In this document: positions 8,268 to 17,248 of the stretch, one piece after another | How positions within the stretch are numbered: position 1 is the first letter of the stretch | Layout of the letters: each line of letters starts with the position of its first letter | From: an uncultured Bacilli bacterium | GTDB lineage: Bacteria > Bacillota_I > Bacilli_A > ML615J-28 > CAG-313 | DNA: 64,000 nt | Assembly: GCA_934140285.1 (NCBI GenBank) | Contig: CAKPBI010000004.1 | Location: forward strand, 104,768-168,767 | Direction: 5' to 3' | Program-made: the position numbers and the translations under genes | Notes under the pieces: model-generated | The model's database searches: none | The model's input: only the letters and a program-made list of their open reading frames with translations | What the model was told of the DNA's origin: nothing

Positions 8268-8777
8268 ATGAAAATCACCAAATCTTTAATTGAAAAACTA
8301 AAACAAAAAGACGAAGAAGCATTTGAAATAGTTTATAATGAATATGAAAAACTAATATACTACATTGCTTTTTCAATTACAAGAAACAAAGAAAACGCGG
8401 AAGAGGTAGTCCAAGATACTTTCCTTAGGATGTTTAATTCTATTGATAATTATACAGACAAAGGAAAATTCAAGGAATGGCTTACGGAAATTGCTAGAAA
8501 CATCAGTAAGAATAAAATCACTAGAGATAAAGAAAAAAATACTATCTATGATGATGAAATCATTGGTAGTGCTAAATCAGAAAAATCCAACATTGATATT
8601 ATCCTTACCATTGAAGGAATTTTAGAACCTCTTGAAGCTGATATTGTAATTCTAAGAATTGTTTATGATTTTTCATTTAAAGAAATTGCCAAGTATGAGA
8701 ATATGACAATTGGAAAAATCCAAAGTCTATATTACTCATCATTAAAAAAATTAAAGAAGGGATTTATGTATGAGTAA
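8268..8777 (+). CDS. ECF-type RNA polymerase sigma factor
   Basis: 169 residues with only sigma regions 2 and 4. Region 2 covers residues 17-85 (YYIAFSITRNKENAEEVVQDTFLRMF and FKEWLTEIARN). Region 4 covers about 113-165, ending in an LxSLYYSSLKKLKKG recognition helix. Start ATG 8268 follows GAAAGGTAAATAGCT. It overlaps the next gene by 8 bp, so the anti-sigma partner is translationally coupled. Such pairs are usually autoregulated, but I could not identify an ECF-type promoter in the AT-rich 8178-8267 stretch. Confidence 0.88.
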   Translation: MKITKSLIEKLKQKDEEAFEIVYNEYEKLIYYIAFSITRNKENAEEVVQDTFLRMFNSIDNYTDKGKFKEWLTEIARNISKNKITRDKEKNTIYDDEIIGSAKSEKSNIDIILTIEGILEPLEADIVILRIVYDFSFKEIAKYENMTIGKIQSLYYSSLKKLKKGFMYE

Positions 8778-10128
8778 ACTAAAGAAAAGCCTAACTAAAT
8801 ATCTTAATGATAAACTTTCACATAATGAGTGTTATAGTGAAGTCGTAGAAAAAGCCAATCTTCAAAAAAAATATAAGGAGAATGTATTTTATATGAAAAA
8901 ATCTTTTTTAAAAATTGCGTTACCATGTATTCTTGGTCTATGCTTAATCGTTGGTGTTGTTTTAGGTATTACTCTAAGTAAGAAAAATGTAGAAAAGAGT
9001 GAGCCTACTGCTGTTGTTCAAATGGATGTTAACCCAAGTGTTTCCTTTGTTGTTGATAACAACGGTAAAGTTGTTTCAATCTATGGGGAAAACGATGAAG
9101 GTAAGATGATTCTTACAGGAGAAACTTTCACAGGATTAAAACTTGAAGTTGCAATTGAAAAAATCTTAAATGAAGAAAGTAAAACCGGATATATTGTTAA
9201 TATCTCTGGAACTGACTCTCAAAAGATTTCTTTCAACATTGAATGTGAAACAGTTGCTATCTCTGATGAATTAGAAGCAAAAATTAGAGATTCTGTCGAA
9301 AAAACTTGTGAAAAGTTAAAAATTAAAGAAAAAATTGAAATTGCTAAAACGCAAACTAAAGAAGCTTTAGTTAAACGTGCAATGGAACTTGATCCAACTC
9401 TAACTGAAGAAGCCGCAAACGCTAAGTCAATTCAAGAACTTGTTTCTTACATTATGGGCTGCCAAATTGAAAAGATCAACATCCCTACAAAAGAACTTGA
9501 AAATTTATATAACCAAGTAAAGATGGAAAAAATCAACATCGTTGAAAGAGAAGAAACAAAGAAAGTAATTGATACTCTTGATTCAACTTACCAAAAGATT
9601 ATCGCTAAATATGATGATTTATATAAAAAGCTTGGTGAAACTAATAAAACTCTAGATGAACTTTACTATGAATATTTCATTAAAGAAACATCTGATTATC
9701 AAAAAGCTTTAAAATACTTACAAGAACAAAAGGCTGCTTTATTAAAATTTAAAAATGAACTTGCAGAAATGGATGATAGTAACTTATTAAAACCTGCTAA
9801 ACAAGCGCAACTTACAGTCTATGTTAATGCAGTTGCATACGCAGAAGAAGGTCTTGAAAGTGCTAAAAAACTTGCCCTTTCAATCTTAGAAACTACTAAA
9901 AATACTATTAATTCAATCATGGAAGAAATGGATAAAGTAAAAGCTGAACTTCCAGAAGAAATCAAAACTTCTCTAACTGCTCATTTAACAGATGTTGAGA
10001 CAAAAGTTAACGAAGCTAAAGATAATGCATTCAAAACATTCGAAGAAGAATATAAAGAAGACTTAACAAAAGCTTTAGCTGCAGTAGAAGCATACAAAGA
10101 TCAATTAGTAAAAAACTTAAAAAAGTAA
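8770..10128 (+). CDS. RsgI-like membrane anti-sigma factor
   Basis: 452 residues. The N-terminal 46 residues are cytosolic and basic, then comes one transmembrane helix (about 47-70). An extracytoplasmic domain (about 80-170) contains DVNPSVSFVVDNNGKVVSI, the signature of the RsgI middle domain; the Asn-Pro at residues 88-89 is where RsgI relatives cleave themselves. Residues 170-452 are charged, helical and coiled-coil-like. Clostridial RsgI proteins pair with SigI and end in carbohydrate-binding domains. Here the partner is an ECF factor and the sensor region is a helical rod. The signal sensed is unknown. Confidence 0.78.
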   Translation: MSKLKKSLTKYLNDKLSHNECYSEVVEKANLQKKYKENVFYMKKSFLKIALPCILGLCLIVGVVLGITLSKKNVEKSEPTAVVQMDVNPSVSFVVDNNGKVVSIYGENDEGKMILTGETFTGLKLEVAIEKILNEESKTGYIVNISGTDSQKISFNIECETVAISDELEAKIRDSVEKTCEKLKIKEKIEIAKTQTKEALVKRAMELDPTLTEEAANAKSIQELVSYIMGCQIEKINIPTKELENLYNQVKMEKINIVEREETKKVIDTLDSTYQKIIAKYDDLYKKLGETNKTLDELYYEYFIKETSDYQKALKYLQEQKAALLKFKNELAEMDDSNLLKPAKQAQLTVYVNAVAYAEEGLESAKKLALSILETTKNTINSIMEEMDKVKAELPEEIKTSLTAHLTDVETKVNEAKDNAFKTFEEEYKEDLTKALAAVEAYKDQLVKNLKK

Positions 10129-10300
10129 AGATATAAAATCTGTTAGGTAAGGGTGTAAACCATAAAGGGAAAACAATAGTTTAATAAAAGAGAAGGCATA
10201 TTAAGTCGTGATGATTTGATATGTTTTTTCTCAAGTTACAATGCAAATATTTAGAATAAATTACTAAAATATGGTAGTATATAAAAAAAGGAGAATTTGA

Positions 10301-10639
10301 ATGAAAAAAATTGGGATTTTTTTATTAATGTTTATTTTTATGCTTACAGCAACAGGATGTAAAAAAAGGGATGAAAGCACACATAAAATAATCCTAAGAG
10401 ATCCTGAAGGTCTTGTGATAAACGCCTTAGATGGATTATATAAAGCCGGAACTGTCATAGAAGTAAAATACAATAGAAAACTAAATTATCAGTGTGGAGT
10501 TACTGTTGATGGAAAAAATATCAAGTCTAAAAATTATATTTTAACAGGAGAATCAGTAGCAAAATTTATTATGCCAAATCATGATTGTGTAGTAGAAATC
10601 TACACAAATGATGAAGAAGTAAATCAATTAATCTATTAG
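10301..10639 (+). CDS. Small lipoprotein, unknown function
   Basis: 112 residues. A signal peptide with a lipobox (LTATGC, cysteine at residue 20) marks a membrane-anchored lipoprotein. The mature part is about 90 residues and beta-rich, with no family I recognise. The GGAG ribosome site before ATG 10301 is strong. It ends 13 nt before a second lipoprotein gene, and the two probably form one operon. Position next to the ECF/RsgI pair hints that they could be targets of that sigma factor, which is inference only. Confidence 0.7.
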   Translation: MKKIGIFLLMFIFMLTATGCKKRDESTHKIILRDPEGLVINALDGLYKAGTVIEVKYNRKLNYQCGVTVDGKNIKSKNYILTGESVAKFIMPNHDCVVEIYTNDEEVNQLIY

Positions 10640-10652
10640 AGAGGAAATAAAA

Positions 10653-11291
10653 ATGAAAAACGCATTATCAAAATTAATTATCTTAATAACAATAATTTGT
10701 TGTGTATTCTTAGTATCTTGTAAAGAAGAAGGAGGCATAACTCCAAGTAAAGATCCCATACACAATAATAAAGAATGGTTTACAGAGACTGAACTTGAAA
10801 AAGTAGGTTTATCAGGGTTAAATGCACCTATGGATTTAAATGGTGAAATCACATCATCAACAACATGGTTTAATGGAGGTTATTCTTTTTCTCAAGTATG
10901 TCCTAGTGAAGAAATATTCTTTAATAATGCTAATAAATATTTTGAATATTTAAAAGAAAAAAGAGTAGATAATCCTAGTTTTATTTATGGAACTGTAAGA
11001 ATAGAAAAATCATCACTTAGTACCAATGAAACATGGTATCGTTTTAACCAAACTACAGATTTAGATAGTTACTATGATGATAATCCAAGTAAACTATACA
11101 AATTTTATTATGTAGCTAAAAATGAAGTAGTAGATGGCTACTATAAACCTGATGCTGTTTACATTCTTGAAATTAGATATGAGTATGATACAGAAAGAGA
11201 AGCATATTGTTTTAAACTATTCATTGAAAATGCTAGTAAATCACATAATGGAATATACACTTACCATTACAAAATGATTGATATAAAATAA
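10653..11291 (+). CDS. Lipoprotein, unknown function
   Basis: 212 residues. Signal peptide with lipobox (FLVSC, cysteine at about residue 24), then a glycine-rich linker and a globular, aromatic-rich domain. I do not recognise the family. GAGAGGAAATAAAA precedes ATG 10653. It shares an operon with the smaller lipoprotein gene just upstream and is followed by a strong bidirectional hairpin. It presumably sits on the outer face of the membrane. Confidence 0.7.
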   Translation: MKNALSKLIILITIICCVFLVSCKEEGGITPSKDPIHNNKEWFTETELEKVGLSGLNAPMDLNGEITSSTTWFNGGYSFSQVCPSEEIFFNNANKYFEYLKEKRVDNPSFIYGTVRIEKSSLSTNETWYRFNQTTDLDSYYDDNPSKLYKFYYVAKNEVVDGYYKPDAVYILEIRYEYDTEREAYCFKLFIENASKSHNGIYTYHYKMIDIK

Positions 11292-11292
11292 G

Positions 11293-11343
11293 AAAAAAGG
11301 GATAAAGTTGAAATACATACTATTTCAATTTTAACCCTTTTTA
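11293..11343. terminator. Bidirectional intrinsic terminator
   Basis: Long hairpin with outer arms AAAAAGGG and CCCTTTTT and inner arms GTTGAAAT and ATTTCAAT, lying between the convergent lipoprotein and DtxR-type genes. Confidence 0.88.
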
Positions 11344-11346
11344 TAT

Positions 11347-11727
11347 TTATTCCATTTCTTTTGTAAAGTGTTTTTTAATTGCTTCAAATGTTTCCACACT
11401 TAAATCATGTTCAACCTTACATGCATCAGCATAAGCAATATCATAAGGCACCCCTAATTTCATAAAACATTTTGCGAGAATATTATGTCTTTCATATATT
11501 GAACTTGCAATCTTATATCCCTTTTCGGTAAGTGTTATTCCCCCATTTGCGTCAATTTCAATATAGCCATCATTCTTCAAGTTTTTCATAGCTCTTGAAA
11601 TACTTGGCTTTGAATAATTCATTGATTTAGCAATATCTAATGAAATGACACGACCTTGTTCATTATGAAGAACTAAGATTCTTTCTAAATAGTCTTCAGC
11701 GGATTCATGAATTTTCAACTCAATCAC
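11347..11727 (-). CDS. DtxR/MntR-family metalloregulator
   Basis: 126 residues: a winged helix (about 1-70) and a short dimerisation/metal domain, with no SH3 domain, as in MntR. Candidate ligands aligned by motif are Asp12 and Glu15 in AEDYLERI, His81, then Cys103, Glu106 and His107 in ACKVEHDL. Asp12 matches the MntR manganese ligand Asp8. Cys103 sits where MntR has Glu99 and where DtxR has its cysteine. Metal preference is therefore unclear. No metal transporter is adjacent. The start ATG 11727 is preceded by GAAGGAAGTGATTG. Confidence 0.88.
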   Translation of the reverse strand: MIELKIHESAEDYLERILVLHNEQGRVISLDIAKSMNYSKPSISRAMKNLKNDGYIEIDANGGITLTEKGYKIASSIYERHNILAKCFMKLGVPYDIAYADACKVEHDLSVETFEAIKKHFTKEME

Positions 11728-11832
11728 TTCCTTCTTTTAGTCATTTTACCACATTTATCAAAAAAAAACAAGCATTTTAGTTTTATCAGATAAAAAAAGA
11801 CTTTATTGCTTTATTTTTTTTCATATTTTTGG

Positions 11833-11838
11833 TATAAT
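11833..11838 (+). promoter_or_regulatory. -10 box of argS
   Basis: TATAAT 34 bp before the argS start, in a T-rich stretch; a weak TTGCTT near 11810 could be its -35. No T-box leader fits in the short 5' region. Confidence 0.6.
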
Positions 11839-11871
11839 AAGTTGAATTTTATACAAAAGGAAGTACTAATT

Positions 11872-13533
11872 ATGCTTAATGAATTATTACAAAATATTAA
11901 GAATGAACTATATAAGGCTGTAGAAAAACTAGGATATTTAGATGAAACAATTATTCCTAATGCTGATGCTATCCTTCTTGAACTACCAAAAGATAAAGAT
12001 CATGGTGATTATGCAACTAACCTTGCGATGAAACTTGCGAGAGTAGCAAGAAAGAAACCTCAAGATATTGCACAAGAAATCATTGAAAATAGTGATTTAT
12101 CAAAAATGCATTTAACTAAAATGGAGGTTGCGGGCCCTGGCTTTATTAACCTATTTTTAGATTTAACTTATCTTCATGAAGTAATCTTCAAAATAAATGA
12201 GGAAAATACATCATATGGTAACCTTACTATTGGGGAAGGAGAAAACATCGACTTAGAGTATGTAAGTGCTAACCCAACTGGCTATCTTCATGTAGGTCAT
12301 GGCCGTGGTGCCGCTTATGGTGATTCTCTATCTCGTATTATGAAAAAAGCTGGCTTTAAAGTTAATCGTGAACACTATGTTAATGATGCTGGTAATCAAA
12401 TTACTAATATGGCTTTAAGTGTTTATGAACGTTATAAAGAATTATTTGGACTACCTATTGAAATGAAAGATGATTACTATCATGGTAAAGAAATCATCAG
12501 TGTTGCTGAAGAACTAAAAGAAAAATATGGTGACAAGTTCATTGAAAACTTTGACCTTGAATTCTTTAAAGAATATGGAACTAAACGTTTGCTTGGTAAT
12601 TTACAACATGACCTTGAACGTTTTAATGTAACTTTCGACACTTGGTTTAGTGAAAAAACATTATACAAAACAGGTGCTGTCGAAAAAGTCTTAAAGAAAC
12701 TAACAGAAGATGGAAATACTTATGTTCTTGATGGTGCTACATGGTTAAAAACAACGAAATACAACGATGAAAAAGATCGTGTAATCGTTAAGAGTGATGG
12801 TAGTTATACTTATCTTTTACCAGATATTGCTTATCATGCGAACAAATTATCTCGTGGATATACTCATCTAATCGATGTTTTAGGTGCTGACCATCATGGT
12901 TACATCGAAAGACTTAAAGCTGCTGTTTCCATGGTTGGTGGTAACTCGAATTTAATCGATATTGAAATTCTTCAAATGGTTAGAGTAATGGAAAATGGTG
13001 AAGAAGTAAAGATGAGTAAACGTAGTGGTAAAGCTATTACTCTTGCAGATTTAATCGATGAAGTAGGTAGCGATGCTCTTCGTTATTTCTATGTCGCAAA
13101 ATCACTAAGTACACATATGGACTTAGACCTTGACTTAATGAAACAAAAATCAAATGATAATCCCGTATTCTATGCTCAATATGCTCATGCGAGAATTTGT
13201 AGTGTCTTAAAGAACTTTGCATCTCTTGGTCATGAGTTTAAACCAGTAACCAAGTTTAAACACCTTGATCTAAATGTTACAAAAAGCATTTGTTTATTAC
13301 TTCTTCAATATCCAAGTGTAATCGAAGAAGTAGCAACTAAACGTATAGTGCATAAGATTACTCATTTCATCAATGAATTATCATACTTACTTCATAGTTA
13401 CTATAACGATGAAAAGATTTTAACCGAAAATATTGATGAAACTATGGAAAAACTAACAATCATTAATGCGATTAAGATTGTTCTTGGAGATGCTCTAAAC
13501 TTAATCGGCGTAAGTGCACCTGAAAAAATGTAA
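11872..13533 (+). CDS. argS: Arginyl-tRNA synthetase
   Basis: 553 residues from ATG 11872. This start is chosen because AAAGGAAG lies just upstream and the -10 box lies inside the longer reading frame. The class I signatures are present: HVGHGRGAA (HIGH) and KMSKRSGKA (KMSKS). An N-terminal Add-1-type domain precedes the catalytic core, and an alpha-helical anticodon-binding domain (DALR type) closes the protein. It charges tRNA-Arg, one of which (CCG anticodon) is encoded at 16328-16402. Monocistronic, followed by a terminator. Confidence 0.97.
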   Translation: MLNELLQNIKNELYKAVEKLGYLDETIIPNADAILLELPKDKDHGDYATNLAMKLARVARKKPQDIAQEIIENSDLSKMHLTKMEVAGPGFINLFLDLTYLHEVIFKINEENTSYGNLTIGEGENIDLEYVSANPTGYLHVGHGRGAAYGDSLSRIMKKAGFKVNREHYVNDAGNQITNMALSVYERYKELFGLPIEMKDDYYHGKEIISVAEELKEKYGDKFIENFDLEFFKEYGTKRLLGNLQHDLERFNVTFDTWFSEKTLYKTGAVEKVLKKLTEDGNTYVLDGATWLKTTKYNDEKDRVIVKSDGSYTYLLPDIAYHANKLSRGYTHLIDVLGADHHGYIERLKAAVSMVGGNSNLIDIEILQMVRVMENGEEVKMSKRSGKAITLADLIDEVGSDALRYFYVAKSLSTHMDLDLDLMKQKSNDNPVFYAQYAHARICSVLKNFASLGHEFKPVTKFKHLDLNVTKSICLLLLQYPSVIEEVATKRIVHKITHFINELSYLLHSYYNDEKILTENIDETMEKLTIINAIKIVLGDALNLIGVSAPEKM

Positions 13534-13554
13534 AATCATCATATAAATAAAAAT

Positions 13555-13597
13555 ACACATTAGATTGGAAATTACTTTCGTCTCTAATGTGTTTTTG
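13555..13597. terminator. Intrinsic terminator after argS
   Basis: ACACATTAGA/TCTAATGTGT arms (13555-13564 and 13583-13592) followed by a T-run; it lies between convergent genes and may serve both. Confidence 0.82.
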
Positions 13598-13604
13598 TTT
13601 AAAA

Positions 13605-14264
13605 TTAAGATAATGGAAACTCTTTAATTTTTCTATTCAAGAAACAATAAAGGAAATAAAGCCCCACACAGACTCCTAAAGTTAAAGCTGTCATTATGAC
13701 AAATACTCCAATTGGAATCAAATTACTTCCTCTAAATAAAGAATAATAATCAGGCCATTTTTTAACCCAAACGACCATAATTAAATAAACAAGGGAGTAC
13801 AAACTGTTAAAAATAACACTGAACCATGTTGTTTTAAAATCAATATAGTTTGTATTTTCAAAAAATAGAAAATTGTAAATACCAAGTAGTGGACAAATTA
13901 AATTAAGTGTTAATCGATATCCACTAAAAGTACGAGAGAATCCTTCTTTGGGAACAATAATACATAAAGCAAATATTAAAGTCATTACGCTAGCAGTTAC
14001 CCCTAGAAGTCTTAAAGAAAGACACCAACTAAAGGTAGTGGCATTCGTATCAAGCAAGTTTCTAAACTCCATTATGACCATTACACATGATGTTAAAGCA
14101 AGAAAGATTGCTGTTGTGACATTTAGATAACGAAATACATAATAACTTAATGTGCCATTAAGGCTATAATACTTTGTAATCATACCTCCCGTTGCATAAA
14201 CCGCGCCAACAATAATTAAAAAGTTTAAAATTAGTGCAAAAGCGTTATTAATAATTCTTTTCAT
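13605..14264 (-). CDS. Multi-pass membrane protein, Pr6Pr-like
   Basis: 219 residues from ATG 14264, which follows AAAAGGGGC; a longer frame upstream runs through the promoter and is rejected. At least six hydrophobic helices are visible, with conserved-looking FRYLNVTTAIFLAL and YRLTLNLICPLLGIYNFLFFE segments. This pattern resembles the Pr6Pr/FAR-17a-like membrane proteins of Bacillota, which have no established function. A TATAAT lies about 25 bp upstream on the minus strand. Divergent from the antiporter gene. Confidence 0.7.
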   Translation of the reverse strand: MKRIINNAFALILNFLIIVGAVYATGGMITKYYSLNGTLSYYVFRYLNVTTAIFLALTSCVMVIMEFRNLLDTNATTFSWCLSLRLLGVTASVMTLIFALCIIVPKEGFSRTFSGYRLTLNLICPLLGIYNFLFFENTNYIDFKTTWFSVIFNSLYSLVYLIMVVWVKKWPDYYSLFRGSNLIPIGVFVIMTALTLGVCVGLYFLYCFLNRKIKEFPLS

Positions 14265-14411
14265 ATTCAATGCCCCTTTTACAATATAATTATACCACAA
14301 TTTTAAAATAAGTCATAACTTTCACATTTTTTTATCAAAAAAAGTAATAAATGTAATTTTTTTAGAAAAAGTGCTATAATAGATATACTTTTTGTAAAAA
14401 ATGGAGGAAAT

Positions 14412-15440
14412 ATGGAAACCATATTAATGTATCTTTTATTCATTGTTGGGATTATTCTAATCGTTAAAGGAGGAGACTGGTTTGTTGATGGTGCGGTCTG
14501 GGTCGCAGAAATAACCAAAATTCCAAAGTTTATTATTGGGGCTACCATCATTAGTTTAGCTACCACCCTTCCAGAAATCATCGTCTCCACGATTGCGGCA
14601 ATCGATGGCCATCAAATTTTAATCTCTGGTGTTGGTGATTATATTGCAGCTTCTCAAGATAAAGTTGGTATGGCAATTGGTAATGGAATAGGTTCAGTAA
14701 TCTGTAATACCGCAATGATTCTTGCGATTAGTATCATCTTTATGCCAATTGGGGTAAATCGCAAAGACTTTATGCCGAAAGCTCTTTTACTACTTATTGC
14801 GGTAATTGTTTTATTTCTATTTTCTTTCAATGGTTTATTCTCTATATGGGGAGCCTTTGCTTTATTAGTTGTATTTGGTATCTACATATTTGAAAATATC
14901 TGTTCAGCGAAACAAAGTGAAAATGAAGAAACAGCAGAACTTCCAGATAAATCGAAAAAAAGCATAATTCTAAATATTTCTCGTGTTATCGTTGGTGCTG
15001 CAGCAATCATAATTGGATCACAACTCCTTGTTAATAATGGTAGTAAGATTGCTACCTCTTGGGGGGTATCTGAGGCCATCATTGGCGTTACCATTGTTGC
15101 GATTGGAACCTCACTTCCTGAGTTTGTAACCGCGATAGCATCAATCATTAAAAAACAATCATCAATGTCAGTAGGTAATGTCATAGGAGCCAACGTAATT
15201 GATACAACCTTAATCCTTGCTTTATGTTCATTCATTTATGGTGGTAAACTACCAGTATCTGCTCAAAACATTTACTTAGATTTCCCAGTCGCAATCCTTG
15301 TAACTTTGATTGCGGTTGTACCTACCATCATCCAAAAGAAATTCTCCAGATGGCAAGGTATCGTAATGCTTGTATTCTATATTGCATACTTAGTAATTGT
15401 TACCACTAATCTTTCATGGTATCTATCACTATTCAAATAA
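14412..15440 (+). CDS. CaCA-family sodium/calcium antiporter (YrbG-like)
   Basis: 342 residues, about ten transmembrane helices in two homologous halves. Each half carries an alpha-repeat motif: GATIISLATTLPEIIVS near residue 50 with GNGIGSVICNTAMI, and GVTIVAIGTSLPEFVTA near 225 with GNVIGANVIDTTLI. The acidic residues of the TxPE motifs bind cation. It exchanges Na+ or H+ for Ca2+ across the membrane. TATAAT lies at about 14377 and GGAGG just before ATG 14412. Single gene with its own terminator. Confidence 0.9.
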   Translation: METILMYLLFIVGIILIVKGGDWFVDGAVWVAEITKIPKFIIGATIISLATTLPEIIVSTIAAIDGHQILISGVGDYIAASQDKVGMAIGNGIGSVICNTAMILAISIIFMPIGVNRKDFMPKALLLLIAVIVLFLFSFNGLFSIWGAFALLVVFGIYIFENICSAKQSENEETAELPDKSKKSIILNISRVIVGAAAIIIGSQLLVNNGSKIATSWGVSEAIIGVTIVAIGTSLPEFVTAIASIIKKQSSMSVGNVIGANVIDTTLILALCSFIYGGKLPVSAQNIYLDFPVAILVTLIAVVPTIIQKKFSRWQGIVMLVFYIAYLVIVTTNLSWYLSLFK

Positions 15441-15445
15441 AAAAT

Positions 15446-15468
15446 AGGAACAACTTTGTTCCTGTTTT
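15446..15468. terminator. Bidirectional terminator
   Basis: AGGAACA/TGTTCCT hairpin with a 4-nt loop and T-run between convergent genes. Confidence 0.82.
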
Positions 15469-15471
15469 TCA

Positions 15472-16251
15472 TTATATAACATAATTTTTATTTAACATTT
15501 CTTTTAATTTTACAACTTTCCAGATGATAATAGAACCAAGACATAGTCCTAAAACATAAGCAAGCACACTAACATACCAGGTAGTATTATTCCAAATTAT
15601 CGCATATCCAATAATATGGCATTCATAGTAGGGACTAATAAAAAACATATTAAAGGTATTAGTTAAATGATATTTTTGTTTAAAAAACTCAAAAGTAGAG
15701 TTCATCAAAATAGCCATTGTCACCACAATTAAGAAAACGTAAACCCCAGGTTTTAGTTCAATTAATGATTTACCATAATCCATATTATAGATTAAATAAC
15801 AAGCAAGACAGACCATACTGCTATGCCAAATCATTGATTGAAAAGTAATTGATATTTCAGATACAATTACACTACTTGGAAAGATTAAAACGGAAAGTCC
15901 ACCAAGCATACAAAATGATGATAAATAAACATAAAAAGCATTACGAATTTTACCCTCCGTAAAAGGAGCAATCAAGCAAACATAAAGAGGAGTAGAACAA
16001 AGTTGAAAAGGAAAGATATTCCAGTGATAGCCATTTCTTTCACTAAATACATTATAAAACAATTGTTTATATAGTTCTAAAACAAAGAAAATAAGTCCAA
16101 ATATAAAGACTGTTCGATCAATATTGAAACTCTTTTTTCTAGTAAAAAATTGTGAAATAATAATTGTTAAAAGAATAACAACTACTTGAAATGTAATATT
16201 TCCTTTAAAATATTCGGTCTTAAAAGAAAAAATGTTTTCAAAAAATAACAT
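15472..16251 (-). CDS. YwaF/TIGR02206-family integral membrane protein
   Basis: 259 residues with about seven hydrophobic helices. The FQLCSTPLYVCLIAPF segment (around residue 80) is typical of the TIGR02206/YwaF family, whose eukaryotic relatives are TMEM164-like acyltransferases. The bacterial function is unknown. The C-terminal helix is followed by a basic end. ATG 16251 has no strong Shine-Dalgarno; weak GGTTAAAAA precedes it. Encoded convergently to the antiporter. Confidence 0.78.
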   Translation of the reverse strand: MLFFENIFSFKTEYFKGNITFQVVVILLTIIISQFFTRKKSFNIDRTVFIFGLIFFVLELYKQLFYNVFSERNGYHWNIFPFQLCSTPLYVCLIAPFTEGKIRNAFYVYLSSFCMLGGLSVLIFPSSVIVSEISITFQSMIWHSSMVCLACYLIYNMDYGKSLIELKPGVYVFLIVVTMAILMNSTFEFFKQKYHLTNTFNMFFISPYYECHIIGYAIIWNNTTWYVSVLAYVLGLCLGSIIIWKVVKLKEMLNKNYVI

Positions 16252-16327
16252 TTTTTAACCATTTATTGATTTGTCTTTTTTTGAATAATGCTTGCATAAA
16301 AACTCCTAATTTAGTAATGTTTAAAGA

Positions 16328-16402
16328 TGGTGTGCTTAGAGAGAATCGAACTCTCATCATCAGGATCGGAACCTGTTGCCTTATCCGTTAGGCTATAAGC
16401 AC
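16328..16402 (-). tRNA. tRNA-Arg (anticodon CCG)
   Basis: The cloverleaf is readable on the minus strand: acceptor GTGCTTA pairs with TAAGCAC; D stem GCC/GGC; anticodon loop TTCCGAT gives CCG (reads CGG); T arm GAGAG-TTCGATT-CTCTC. Discriminator A and an encoded CCA follow (16328-16331). The outermost anticodon-stem pair is an A-A mismatch. Confidence 0.93.
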
Positions 16403-16579
16403 ATATGATAATTGTACCATATTTTAAAGAAAATATCAATCCAAATACATAAGTATGACTAGGAAATAATTATTTATTAAAAAAGTAAGGTAAAAAACTA
16501 ATTAACTAAAAACCTTGTAAAATTCTGTAAGTTGTGGTATAATAAGTTCACAAATGAGAAACGTAGAAAGAGGTGGATT

Positions 16580-17239
16580 ATGAGTATAAAACAACAAGTT
16601 GAAATTGTTAAAGAAAGCTTAAAGGAGTATCCAAACGTAAAAGTGGTTGCGGCGGTAAAATATTTTGATATTGACAAAACCAAAGAAATAGTTGAAGCCG
16701 GCATCACTGACATTGGTGAAAATCGTAAGGACAGTTTTCTCGCAAAATATGAAGCCTTAAAAGACTACAACATTACATGGCATTACTTTGGAGTAATAAA
16801 GATTCCTCCAAAACTTAATTCTAGTTTTATCGATGCTATCGACTATCTACACTCTCTTGACTCAATTGACCTTGCAAATGCGATAAACAAAACTAGAAAA
16901 AGAAAAGAGCCTTTAAAATGCTTTGTTCAAGTAAACGTTTCTGACAATAGTAATAAATCAGGACTTGATGAAAGTAAAGTAATACCATTTATAAAAAGTT
17001 TAGAAAAATATAAAAAGATTGAAGTTGTAGGTTTAATGACTGTTGCTAAATATACTTACGATGATGATCTATTAATAAGTTATTATGAAATAATGCAAGA
17101 ATTACAAAAAGAAATTCAAAGTCTTAATTTAAGTTATGCTCCATGTACAGAACTATCAATGGGAATGAGTAGTGACTACAAACTTGCGGTTCAACATGGT
17201 GCAACCATCGTTAGACTTGGAACTATCTTTACTAAATAG
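16580..17239 (+). CDS. ylmE: YggS/YlmE-family PLP-binding protein
   Basis: 220 residues from ATG 16580 (AAAGAGGTGG site); the longer frame from 16532 lacks a ribosome site. PLP-lysine is in VAAVKYFD, then GENRKDSFLAKYEAL and WHYFGVIK match the family GENxxQ and WHxIGxLQ motifs. The last is altered: VIKIPPK replaces the usual LQxNK. These proteins keep PLP homeostasis and have no known catalysis. First gene of a ylmE-sepF-ylmH-ileS cluster, as near the division genes of other Bacillota. Confidence 0.9.
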   Translation: MSIKQQVEIVKESLKEYPNVKVVAAVKYFDIDKTKEIVEAGITDIGENRKDSFLAKYEALKDYNITWHYFGVIKIPPKLNSSFIDAIDYLHSLDSIDLANAINKTRKRKEPLKCFVQVNVSDNSNKSGLDESKVIPFIKSLEKYKKIEVVGLMTVAKYTYDDDLLISYYEIMQELQKEIQSLNLSYAPCTELSMGMSSDYKLAVQHGATIVRLGTIFTK

Positions 17240-17248
17240 GAGGACATT

